Shown here: in pieces, positions 16,337 through 23,613 of the stretch
Numbering within the stretch: position 1 is the first letter of the stretch
Layout of the letters: each line of letters begins with the position of its first letter
Assembly: GCF_042646425.1 (NCBI RefSeq)
Contig: NZ_JBHRTR010000004.1
Location: 57,743 to 121,742, forward strand
Direction of reading: 5' to 3'
Length of the DNA stretch: 64,000 nt
Origin: Marinibaculum pumilum
GTDB lineage: Bacteria; Pseudomonadota; Alphaproteobacteria; Ferrovibrionales; Ferrovibrionaceae
The notes under the pieces: model-generated
What the model was told of the DNA's origin: nothing
The model's database searches: none
The model's input: only the letters and a program-made list of their open reading frames with translations
Made by a program: the position numbers and the translations under genes

Positions 16337-17719
16337 TCACACCAGCGCCCGGCCTGCCGGCGAGGCGTCCACCGATCGCTCCCGCAGGACGGCGAGCTGG
16401 TCAATCGCCGCTTGCAGGCTCTCGACGGCGGGGCTGCCCAGGCAGATCCGCAGACCTGTGGTTGCCGTCGTGTCGTCACCTGCGGCCGTCATGCTGTCGG
16501 GATCGCCGAGCAGCAGGCCGGCCGTCATTGCCGCCTCCCGCAGCCGTCTGGCGGCCGGTGCCGGCATGGGCAGCCAGAGATGGAAGCCCGGCCGCGCCGG
16601 GGCCGGCAGGTCCAGCGCGGCGGCGGCCAGGCCGGTGCGGTGCGCCGCCTCCCGCCGGACGGCGGCGCAGACCCCGTCGGCGGTGCCGTCCAGCAGCCAA
16701 CGCTCCATGATCAGGCAGGACAGGGGGGCCGCCATGGTGCAGCTGGCCTGGAGCGCGGCGAGGCAGGCGCCGAGCATCGGCTGCGGTGCAAGCAGCGCGC
16801 CGATGCGCAGGCCCGGGCTGAGGCATTTCGACAGGCCGGTGACGTGGAGCACCCGTTCCGGCGCCAGCGCCGCCAGCGGCGGCGGCGCGTCCGGCGCCAG
16901 GGCGCCATAGACATCGTCCTCGACGATCGTCAGGTCATGCCGGCGGCAGAGGACGGCGATCTCGCGCCGACGGGCGGCGCCCATCGTCGCGGCCGTCGGG
17001 TTGTGCAGGGTTGGGGTGAGATAGAGCACCGGCTTCGGACCGCGGCCTGCCAGCGCGGCGAGGCGGTCGCGCAGCCCGTCCGGGCGCAGGCCCTGGCCGT
17101 CCACCGGCAGGCCGTGCAGCGGCCAGCCGTTCAGCCGCGCCAGCAGGACGGCGCCGGGATAGGTCAACGCCTCGGTCAGCAGCGGCGTGCCCGGCGGGCA
17201 GGAGGCGGCGAGCGCGATCGACAGGGCGTGCTGTGCGCCGTTGCACAGCAGCAGCCGGTCAGCATCGACGGCGAACCGCCCGGCGCCCAGCCACCGCGCC
17301 AGGGCGGCGCGATGTCCTGCTGATCCGGCCGGCGGCATGTAGGTGCCGAACCGCGCTGCGTCCAGGCGCTTCGCCAGGTCGGTCAGGGTGGCCGACAACA
17401 GGCGGTCGCTCAGCGCCAGCGGCGGCACGTTGGTGGCGAGGTCGACCATCTCGCGCGCGTGCGGCGGCGCATCGGCGACGAAGGTCGCCCGGCCGCGCAT
17501 GCTCGCGACCAGGCCGCGGCGCTCCAGCTGGCGATAGGCCTTGGTCACCGTGGCGACCGCGATGCCCAGCCGCCAGGCGAGGTCGCGGTGGGCGGGCAGC
17601 CGCGCACCGGCGGGCAGCCGGCCGGCGACGATATCTTCCTCCAGCGCCGCGACCAGCCGTTCCGAGGCGGAGCCGTCGATATCGGCGAGGCGGGCCGTCC
17701 AGGGCGAGGTCAGGCGCAT
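16337..17719 (-). CDS. MocR-type regulator (GntR helix-turn-helix plus aminotransferase fold)
   Basis: A 460-residue MocR/PdxR-family regulator. Residues ~10-80 form the GntR winged helix (LPAHRDLAWRLGIAVATVTKAY). The rest is a fold-type I aminotransferase with the PLP Schiff-base Lys in GLSKCLSPGLRIG and an Asp-x-Asp pair in IVEDDVYG. MocR proteins sense PLP or its adducts with amino compounds. It is divergent from a LysE-type exporter, a common pairing in which MocR controls export. A TTG at 17725 is in frame two codons ahead of the ATG used here. Confidence 0.9.
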   Translation of the reverse strand: MRLTSPWTARLADIDGSASERLVAALEEDIVAGRLPAGARLPAHRDLAWRLGIAVATVTKAYRQLERRGLVASMRGRATFVADAPPHAREMVDLATNVPPLALSDRLLSATLTDLAKRLDAARFGTYMPPAGSAGHRAALARWLGAGRFAVDADRLLLCNGAQHALSIALAASCPPGTPLLTEALTYPGAVLLARLNGWPLHGLPVDGQGLRPDGLRDRLAALAGRGPKPVLYLTPTLHNPTAATMGAARRREIAVLCRRHDLTIVEDDVYGALAPDAPPPLAALAPERVLHVTGLSKCLSPGLRIGALLAPQPMLGACLAALQASCTMAAPLSCLIMERWLLDGTADGVCAAVRREAAHRTGLAAAALDLPAPARPGFHLWLPMPAPAARRLREAAMTAGLLLGDPDSMTAAGDDTTATTGLRICLGSPAVESLQAAIDQLAVLRERSVDASPAGRALV

Positions 17720-17731
17720 TGCCAATCCGCA

Positions 17732-17772
17732 AAAGTGTCATAGGACGCAAACGGTATGGCTGATAAAGTGTC
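17732..17772 (+). promoter_or_regulatory. Direct repeats AAAGTGTC, probable MocR binding sites
   Basis: AAAGTGTC followed by one base and TA occurs at 17732-17742 and again at 17765-17775, 33 bp apart, about three helical turns, so both lie on one face of the DNA. Paired direct repeats in the gap between a mocR gene and its target are the usual MocR operator layout. Both copies sit between the mocR start (17719) and the lysE start (17815). Confidence 0.65.
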
Positions 17773-17814
17773 CTAATTCTATCGTGCGGGCAAATGCTGA
17801 CGCTGGAGCCGCCG

Positions 17815-18417
17815 ATGACCCCGGAACTGTTGCTGGCATTTGCCGGCTATGCCTTCGCCACCTCGATCACACCGGGACCGAACAACGTGATGCTGCTGGC
17901 GTCTGGTGCCAATTTCGGCCTGGACCGCAGCCTGCCGCATATGGCCGGGATCAACCTGGGCTTCGGCGCGATGGTGCTGGCGATCGGGCTTGGCGCGGAG
18001 GCGTTGTTCGCGGCTTTTCCGGCGCTGGATATCGTGCTGCGGCTGGCCGGCGGCGGATACCTGCTCTGGCTTGCCTGGCGGATCGCAAATGCGGCGCCGC
18101 CGGAGACGGCCGGGCGGTCCGCGCCGCGACCGCTCTCCTTCCTGGGTGCCGCCGCCTTCCAGTGGGTTAACCCGAAGGCTTGGCTGATGGCGATGGGTGC
18201 TGTGACCGCCTACCTGCCGGCGACGGCTGAAGGCTGGCCCTGGCTGGCTGTGCTGGTGGCGCTGTTCATGCTGGTGAACGCGCCTTGCCTGGCAGTCTGG
18301 ACGGTTGCCGGGACGGCTGTCAGTCGCCTGTTGGGGCGGTCGATCCGGTTCCGCATCTTCAACCTCGCCATGGCCCTGCTGCTCTGCCTGTCGCTTCTGC
18401 CGATGGTGCTTGAGTGA
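17815..18417 (+). CDS. LysE/RhtB-family exporter
   Basis: A 200-residue inner-membrane protein with about six helices. The family signature SITPGPNNVMLLASGANFG lies near residue 16, and FQWVNPKAWLMAMGA near 120 is the second conserved block. Members export amino acids such as lysine, threonine or homoserine, or related compounds. I chose ATG 17815, preceded by GGAG; an in-frame ATG at 17794 would add seven residues. Divergent from the MocR regulator that very probably controls it. Confidence 0.9.
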   Translation: MTPELLLAFAGYAFATSITPGPNNVMLLASGANFGLDRSLPHMAGINLGFGAMVLAIGLGAEALFAAFPALDIVLRLAGGGYLLWLAWRIANAAPPETAGRSAPRPLSFLGAAAFQWVNPKAWLMAMGAVTAYLPATAEGWPWLAVLVALFMLVNAPCLAVWTVAGTAVSRLLGRSIRFRIFNLAMALLLCLSLLPMVLE

Positions 18418-18545
18418 AGGCGGCCTGCCGCCGGCGGTCCGGTGGAGGGCGCCACCGGCCTTTGGGTGAGATTTTGGCAGACTTTGGCAACATTGCTGGC
18501 GAATTTTGCTATCTCATGGCAGGCTGTTCTGAACCGGAGGTGCCG

Positions 18546-18791
18546 ATGGCGACCATGAATGTTTCCCTGCCGGAGCAGATGAAGGCCTGGGTCGAGCGTC
18601 AGGCGGAAGGCGGCCACTACGGCAATGCGAGCGACTATATCCGCGACCTGATCCGGAAGGATCAGGAGCGGAAGCAGGCCCTCGCCGCCCTGCAAGCCGC
18701 GATCACCGACGGGGTCGAGAGCGGCAAACCGCAACCCTTCGACGCGGAGGCGTTCAAGTTGCGGATGCGCGAACGGCATGTCGTCCGGTGA
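18546..18791 (+). CDS. parD: ParD-like antitoxin
   Basis: An 81-residue CC2985-type ParD antitoxin. The N-terminal ribbon-helix-helix DNA-binding part reads ATMNVSLPEQMKAWVERQ, followed by the conserved YGNASDYIRDLIRKDQER. The flexible C-terminus should wrap the toxin. The start has an ideal GGAGG five bases upstream (18536-18540). It overlaps the toxin gene by 14 bp and is expected to autorepress the pair. Confidence 0.9.
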   Translation: MATMNVSLPEQMKAWVERQAEGGHYGNASDYIRDLIRKDQERKQALAALQAAITDGVESGKPQPFDAEAFKLRMRERHVVR

Positions 18792-19098
18792 CGGCGCGGG
18801 TTACCGGCTCACGCCCCGCGCAGTCCCGGATCTCGACGCGGCCTGGCGGTTCTCGGCGGAGAATTTGGGGATCGCGCAGGCGGACCGGCATATCGACGAT
18901 CTTGTCCGGGTATTCGACCTGATCGCCGAAATGCCGACCCTGGCGCCGGAGCGGGGCGCCTTCGAACCGCCCGTCCGCATCCACGTGCACGGCAGCCACC
19001 TGGTCGTGTATCGCACGAGCGGCGGCCCTGTCTCGATCCTTCGCGTGCTGGGCGGGCAGCAGGACTGGCTCTCGATTTTGAGAATGGCCGATCTTTGA
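18778..19098 (+). CDS. parE: ParE-like toxin
   Basis: A 106-residue RelE/ParE-superfamily toxin. LTPRAVPDLDAAWRFSAEN is the typical first helix-strand unit, IAEMPTLAPER the conserved middle, and VHGSHLVVYRTSGGPVSILRVLGGQQDW the C-terminal strands. ParE members inhibit DNA gyrase. The reading frame starts inside parD, the usual coupling for type II pairs. Nothing suggests it is broken. Confidence 0.88.
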   Translation: MSSGDGAGYRLTPRAVPDLDAAWRFSAENLGIAQADRHIDDLVRVFDLIAEMPTLAPERGAFEPPVRIHVHGSHLVVYRTSGGPVSILRVLGGQQDWLSILRMADL

Positions 19099-19140
19099 TG
19101 CCGGTCCTGCGTGACGCTCGGGCCTGTCGCGGGGTTCGCT

Positions 19141-19187
19141 GCGCCGGCATCAACGCAACGCCGTCATGCAGCGTCGGCGCCCGTCAC
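19141..19187 (+). repeat. Degenerate upstream copy of the dispersed repeat core
   Basis: These 47 bases align with 19545-19592 over their full length with scattered substitutions; both begin CGCCGGC, share AACGCCG and CATGCAGC in the middle and end CCGTCAC. The flanks are poorly conserved, so this looks like an older, decayed copy. Confidence 0.65.
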
Positions 19188-19366
19188 CAGGGCCTGGCCC
19201 GATGGTGTCCGCTCTAATTCGCCACGCTTCGGATCCTGCCGCCTGCCTTGCCTGCAATCGTCACCCGCGGACCCAGTGTTCCGCATCATCTGGCCGCGGG
19301 TCCATCGTGCCGCTGCCCAACGGAATGCAGGGCTGGCCGCTCATATTGAGGGCGGCTCTACGATGG

Positions 19367-19389
19367 ACTGCCGGAACAAGTCCGGCAGT
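19367..19389. terminator. Hairpin, possible terminator or repeat fragment
   Basis: ACTGCCGGA and TCCGGCAGT are perfect 9-bp arms around a 5-base loop. There is no T-tract, and it lies 270 bp past the parE stop, so termination is only one possibility. Confidence 0.4.
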
Positions 19390-19512
19390 GACGACTGTTA
19401 GAGAACGTCATCGGGTTCGCATTCCCTGTCGGCCGATTGCAGCAGAACGTCAGCGGCACCGTCGCTTTGCGCACCAACCCTTCTCGCCCAAGGTGAAGCA
19501 CCACCCACCCCG

Positions 19513-19621
19513 CCGTCATCCCAGGGCCTGACCCTGGGATCCCAACGCCGGCGTCGACGGAACGCCGGCATGCAGCATCGCTGTCCCGTCACGATCCCAG
19601 GGTCAGGCCCTGGGATGACGG
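19513..19621. repeat. 109-bp element with perfect 29-bp terminal inverted repeats
   Basis: The arm at 19513-19541 and the arm at 19593-19621 are exact reverse complements over 29 bases, starting CCGTCATCCCAGGG. Each arm is itself nearly palindromic (CCCAGGG...CCCTGGG). The 51-base centre is the core that recurs at 19141-19187. A diverged relative lies at 63825-63926. It has the form of a small palindromic dispersed repeat, and its RNA could fold as a long stem downstream of thiC. Confidence 0.8.
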
Positions 19622-19671
19622 ATCAGGCGGGGGGTGCGGCACCAGTTGCGGCGCGACACCGCCCAGCTCCA

Positions 19672-21537
19672 TCACTCCGCCGCCGGCTTGTCGACCTCCG
19701 TGTAGATCTCGCCGCCGCCGGCCCGGAATTCCGCGGCCTTCTCCGCCATGCCCTGTTCCGCCTCGGCAACCGCCTGTTCGCCGAATGGGGCCGAGTTGGA
19801 CCGGGCATGCGCCCGCACCTCGTGGCTGATCTGCATGGAGCAGAACTTCGGCCCGCACATGGAGCAGAAATGCGCCACCTTGTGCGCCTCCTTCGGCAGG
19901 GTGCGGTCGTGAAAGTCGCGCGCCGTCTCCGGGTCCAGGGAGAGGTTGAACTGGTCCTCCCAGCGGAACTCGAAGCGCGCCCGGCTCAGGGCGTCGTCGC
20001 GCGCCTGCGCGGCGGGATGGCCCTTCGCCAGGTCGGCGGCATGGGCGGCGATCTTGTATGCCACCATGCCGGTCTTCACGTCGTTGCGGTCGGGCAGGCC
20101 CAGATGCTCCTTCGGGGTGACGTAGCAGAGCATCGCGGTGCCGAACCAGCCGATCATGCCGGCGCCGATGGCCGATGTGATGTGGTCGTAGCCCGGCGCG
20201 ATGTCGGTGGTCAGCGGGCCCAGGGTGTAGAACGGCGCCTCGCCGCAGGTCGCCAGCTGCTTGTCCATGTTGGCCTTGATCTTGTGCATCGGCACATGGC
20301 CGGGGCCTTCGATCATCACCTGCACGTCCTGGTCCCAGGCCACCTTCGTCAACTCGCCCAGGGTCTCCAGCTCCGCGAACTGGGCGGCGTCGTTGGCATC
20401 GGCGATGGAGCCGGGGCGCAGCCCGTCGCCCAGGGAGAAAGAGATGTCGTAGGCCGCCATGATCTCGCAGATCTCGGCGAAGCGGGTGTAGAGGAAGCTC
20501 TCCCGGTGATGCGCCAGGCACCACTTCGCCATGATCGAGCCGCCGCGGGAGACGATGCCGGTGACCCGCTCCGCAGTCAGCGGGATGTAGGGCAGGCGCA
20601 CGCCGGCGTGGATGGTGAAATAGTCCACCCCCTGCTCCGCCTGCTCGATCAGGGTGTCGCGATAGACTTCCCAGGTCAGCTCCTCGGCGATGCCGCCGAC
20701 TTTCTCCAGCGCCTGGTAGATCGGCACCGTGCCGATCGGCACCGGGCTGTTGCGCAGGATCCATTCGCGGGTGGTGTGGATGTTCCGCCCGGTCGACAGG
20801 TCCATCACCGTGTCGGCGCCCCAGCGGATCGCCCAGACCATCTTGTCGACTTCCTCCGCCACCGAGGAGGTGACGGCGGAATTGCCGATATTGGCGTTCA
20901 CCTTCACCAGGAAGTTGCGGCCGATGATCATCGGCTCCGCCTCCGGATGGTTGATGTTCGCCGGGATGATGGCGCGGCCGCGGGCGATCTCGTCGCGGAC
21001 GAATTCCGAGGTCACCTGGTCGGGGATCTCTGCTCCGAAGGCTTCGCCGTCGCGCGCCTTGGCGGCGGCTTCTGCGCGGCCGAGATTCTCCCGGATCGCC
21101 ACGAACTCCATCTCCGGCGTGACAATGCCGGCGCGCGCATAGGCGAGCTGGCTGACCCGGCGGCCCGGCTTCGCCCGGCGCGGGGTGGGGCAGGCGGCGA
21201 AGACCGGGGCGGCATGGCTGTCACCCACGTTTCCGTTGTCGACCGGCAGGACCGGGCGGCCGGCATAGCTTTCGGTGTCGCCGCGGGCGGCGATCCAGCC
21301 CTCCCGCAGGCGCGGCAGGCCGGCGGCGATGTCGATCCGCACCTCCGGGTCGGTATAGGGGCCGGAGGTGTCGTAGACCCGCAGCGGCGGCTCCTCGGCG
21401 GTCGGGTGCAGGTCGATCTCGCGGAACGGCACCCGGACGCCGTCCTGCGCGCCGTCCACCCAGACCTTGCGCGAGGCGGGCAGGGCGCCGGTGGTGACGG
21501 CGATGTCGGTGGCGGCTTTGCTGTCTGTGGCAGACAT
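19672..21537 (-). CDS. thiC: Phosphomethylpyrimidine synthase ThiC
   Basis: A 621-residue radical-SAM enzyme that converts aminoimidazole ribotide to HMP-phosphate in thiamine biosynthesis. Family blocks include RDEIARGRAIIPANINHPE, DTVMDLSTGRNIHTTREWI and EGPGHVPMHKIKANM. The [4Fe-4S] cluster motif CSMCGPKFC is near the C-terminus, at about residue 560, as usual for ThiC. The start at 21537 has AAGGAG immediately upstream; an in-frame ATG further up lies inside the riboswitch and is not used. Expression is controlled by a TPP riboswitch just upstream. No other thi gene is adjacent. Confidence 0.97.
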   Translation of the reverse strand: MSATDSKAATDIAVTTGALPASRKVWVDGAQDGVRVPFREIDLHPTAEEPPLRVYDTSGPYTDPEVRIDIAAGLPRLREGWIAARGDTESYAGRPVLPVDNGNVGDSHAAPVFAACPTPRRAKPGRRVSQLAYARAGIVTPEMEFVAIRENLGRAEAAAKARDGEAFGAEIPDQVTSEFVRDEIARGRAIIPANINHPEAEPMIIGRNFLVKVNANIGNSAVTSSVAEEVDKMVWAIRWGADTVMDLSTGRNIHTTREWILRNSPVPIGTVPIYQALEKVGGIAEELTWEVYRDTLIEQAEQGVDYFTIHAGVRLPYIPLTAERVTGIVSRGGSIMAKWCLAHHRESFLYTRFAEICEIMAAYDISFSLGDGLRPGSIADANDAAQFAELETLGELTKVAWDQDVQVMIEGPGHVPMHKIKANMDKQLATCGEAPFYTLGPLTTDIAPGYDHITSAIGAGMIGWFGTAMLCYVTPKEHLGLPDRNDVKTGMVAYKIAAHAADLAKGHPAAQARDDALSRARFEFRWEDQFNLSLDPETARDFHDRTLPKEAHKVAHFCSMCGPKFCSMQISHEVRAHARSNSAPFGEQAVAEAEQGMAEKAAEFRAGGGEIYTEVDKPAAE

Positions 21538-21539
21538 CT

Positions 21540-21570
21540 GGATCTCCTTTGCGTGGCGGTCAGGAGATCC
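21540..21570 (-). promoter_or_regulatory. Hairpin that can hide the thiC ribosome-binding site
   Basis: Perfect 9-bp arms at 21540-21548 and 21562-21570 (GGATCTCCT with AGGAGATCC) enclose a 13-base loop. On the minus strand the proximal arm contains the thiC Shine-Dalgarno AGGAG. This is the likely expression platform of the TPP riboswitch: with ligand bound, the hairpin would form and block translation (inference). Confidence 0.7.
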
Positions 21571-21616
21571 GGGCGGATTGAGCGGGGGGAGAAAGGGTGC
21601 GGTTCTGGCGCACGCG

Positions 21617-21781
21617 GTTCCTGTCCCTTCGCCGGCATGACCCGGATCAGGTTCCCGGAGCCGCCCCGGCCTGCCGTGCATGCCGTGGCGCCTCCTGAGG
21701 GTCACCGCGTTGCCGGTACCCGCCATGTGGGCGGGATCGGCCGTCGGTCTCTCAGCCCCCTATCGGGACTCCCCTCGGAAC
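21617..21781 (-). promoter_or_regulatory. TPP riboswitch (thi box) upstream of thiC
   Basis: Read on the minus strand, GGGGAGT then GGGCTGAGAGACCG gives the 5' thi-box half (near 21776-21745) and CCTGATCCGGGTCATGCCGG then CGAAGGGA gives the conserved 3' half (near 21653-21623). GTTCC and GGAAC at the outer ends can form P1. Between the halves is an unusually long G+C-rich variable stem of about 90 bases with its own inverted repeats, presumably an enlarged P3 arm. Confidence 0.92.
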
Positions 21782-21966
21782 GGGGGGAAGGTGGCGCGAA
21801 AGCGGTGCCGGGTCAATCGGCATCGATCTGTGACGGAACGCACAGACACCATGTGACATGAGGTTAGGATGCAACCTGTACTTGAAGTCGCGTTCCGTTC
21901 ACCCTGCCGGCCAGCGGTCGCCGGTCCTGCCGATGATCGGGGCGCCATCGCGTCAGGAGAAGAACC

Positions 21967-23307
21967 ATGTCACTCGTCGATCGTTTCGGCGCCCCCGTCT
22001 CCACCGACCGCCGCGCCTCCGTGGAGGCGCTGGACAAGGCGGCCCACCTGCTGCTCGGCTATTTCCAGGATCCGCTCTGGGAGATCGAGGCGGCGCTGGC
22101 CGAGGATCCGGACTTCGTGATGGGGCACTGCTTCCGCGCCGGCCTGCACCTGATCTCCAGCGAGAAGGCGGCGGTGCCGGTGCTGGAAGAGGAGCTGCGG
22201 GAGCTGGAGCGCCTGCGCGACCGCGCCAACGACCGCGAGCGCGGCCATATGGCGGCGATCCGCGCCTGGCTGGCGGAGGATTTCCACGGCGCGTCGGAGG
22301 CCTATGGCCGGGTCCTGTTCGACTGCCCGCGCGACCTGATCGCCCTGCAGCTGGCCCATCAGTGCGACTTCTTTCTGGGCCAGTCCGGCATGCTGCGCGA
22401 CCGGGTCGCCCGGGTGCTGCCGGACTGGAGCGCAGACGATGCCGACTACGGCTTCCTGCAGGGCATGTATGCCTTCGGCCTGGAGGAATGCGGCCAGTAC
22501 GAGCGGGCCGAGGCGATGGGGCGGGAGGCAGTTGCGCGCAACCCGGCCGATGCCTGGGCCGTGCATGCGGTCGCCCATGTGATGGAGATGCAGGGCCGGC
22601 CGGAGGACGGCATCGGCTGGATGAGCGAGGGCGCGGCCCGCTGGTCGCCGGGCAACATGTTCGCCTATCACAACTGGTGGCACCTGGCGCTCTACCACCT
22701 GGAGCGGCAGGAGGATGCCCGTGCGCTGGAACTGTACGACAGCGTGATCCGGCCGGTGCGCTCCGAGGTGGCGCTGGAGATGGTGGACGCCGCCTCCCTG
22801 CTGTGGCGGCTGCATCTGCGCGGCGTGGATGTCGGCGGGCGCTGGACGGAGCTGGCGGAGATCTACGAAGGCATGGCCGTCGACGCCTACTACCCGTTCA
22901 ACGACATGCACGCGATGATGGCCTTCATCGCGACGGGGCGCGGCGACGACGCCCGCCGGCTGGTCACCGCCCTGCAGCAGAAGGCGGGCGAGGGCACGTC
23001 GAGCACTCGACTGATCCGCGATGTCGGCCTGCCCGTGGTCACCGCCCTGCAGGCCTTCGAAGAGGCGGACTTCGAGCGGTCGGCGCGGATCCTGCTGGAG
23101 GTTCGCAAGCGGGCGCAGGCGTTCGGCGGCAGCCATGCGCAGCGCGACATCCTGACCCTGACCCTGCTGGAGGCGGCGCGCCGCGGCGGCGACCAGGCGA
23201 TGGTGCGCGGCCTGCTGAACGAGCGCGAGGCGGAGAAGGGGGCCAGCCCCTGGGTGACGGCGCAGCGCGGCAGGCAGGCGGCGGCGCCGATGGCCCTGGC
23301 CTGCTGA
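21967..23307 (+). CDS. TTC38-like tetratricopeptide protein
   Basis: A 446-residue soluble protein made almost wholly of helical TPR-like pairs, similar in its signature stretches to the TTC38 family: VHAVAHVMEMQGRPEDGIGW and NMFAYHNWWHLALYHLERQ near residues 200-245. Function in the family is unknown; it has no catalytic motif. The ATG at 21967 follows AGGAGAAGAACC. It stands alone, divergent from the thiC leader, and a 13-bp stem loop follows it. Confidence 0.87.
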   Translation: MSLVDRFGAPVSTDRRASVEALDKAAHLLLGYFQDPLWEIEAALAEDPDFVMGHCFRAGLHLISSEKAAVPVLEEELRELERLRDRANDRERGHMAAIRAWLAEDFHGASEAYGRVLFDCPRDLIALQLAHQCDFFLGQSGMLRDRVARVLPDWSADDADYGFLQGMYAFGLEECGQYERAEAMGREAVARNPADAWAVHAVAHVMEMQGRPEDGIGWMSEGAARWSPGNMFAYHNWWHLALYHLERQEDARALELYDSVIRPVRSEVALEMVDAASLLWRLHLRGVDVGGRWTELAEIYEGMAVDAYYPFNDMHAMMAFIATGRGDDARRLVTALQQKAGEGTSSTRLIRDVGLPVVTALQAFEEADFERSARILLEVRKRAQAFGGSHAQRDILTLTLLEAARRGGDQAMVRGLLNEREAEKGASPWVTAQRGRQAAAPMALAC

Positions 23308-23353
23308 CCGCCGCCGCGACCACAAGGGGGGCGCCCGGGGGCGGCGCCAGATG

Positions 23354-23385
23354 GGGCGCCAGCCGCTGCCCGGCGGCTGGCGCCC
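23354..23385 (+). terminator. Strong stem-loop after the TTC38-like gene
   Basis: GGGCGCCAGCCGC and its exact complement GCGGCTGGCGCCC form a 13-bp stem with a 6-base loop, 46 bases after the stop codon. Only two T residues follow, so it may be a weak intrinsic terminator or an mRNA-stabilising 3' structure. Confidence 0.55.
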
Positions 23386-23515
23386 TTCGCATGTCCGGGG
23401 CCCGGTCCGGCCGCGAACGAGACGCCCGACCCTACGGCTTCCGCTTGCCCGGCGGCTGCCGGCCGTGTCATTGACCGAATGGTGGCTTGTCGCGGCCCTG
23501 CAGTGACGCCGATGA

Positions 23516-23557
23516 TGCGCACCGAATGCGCACCGAATGCGCACCGAATGCGCACCG
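23516..23557 (+). repeat. 11-bp tandem repeat upstream of the MscS gene
   Basis: TGCGCACCGAA occurs three times exactly (23516-23526, 23527-23537, 23538-23548) with a fourth 9-base partial copy. The 11-base period is close to one helical turn. It lies 57 bp before the mscS-type start and could be a phased protein-binding array, or a slippage-prone spacer. The surrounding 23308-23613 interval holds no gene apart from this and the stem-loop at 23354. Confidence 0.88.
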
Positions 23558-23613
23558 GCAATGCCGCGGCAGCCGCGCGCCCTCCACGACATGTCCTGAA
23601 GCGGTCCCGACAG

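Larger units (their letters stand above)
19099..19671. other. 573-bp non-coding region built of degenerate dispersed repeats
   Basis: No credible gene lies between parE and thiC. The interval holds a 47-48 bp sequence present twice (19141-19187 and 19545-19592), a short hairpin at 19367-19389, and a large perfect inverted repeat at 19513-19621. The content suggests a landing place for small non-autonomous repeats. Confidence 0.7.

Noticed and set aside
19513..19621. Insertion-sequence ends
   Set aside because: Inverted arms are present, but the 51-bp centre cannot encode a transposase and I see no target duplication; treated as a small palindromic repeat.
21861..21877. AGGTT-N7-AACCT inverted repeat upstream of the TTC38-like gene as a MerR-type operator
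   Set aside because: Arms of only 5 bp, no consensus promoter spacing around it and no MerR gene nearby; likely chance.
23516..23557. CRISPR array
   Set aside because: Units are 11 bp and contiguous without spacers; no cas genes occur in the window.
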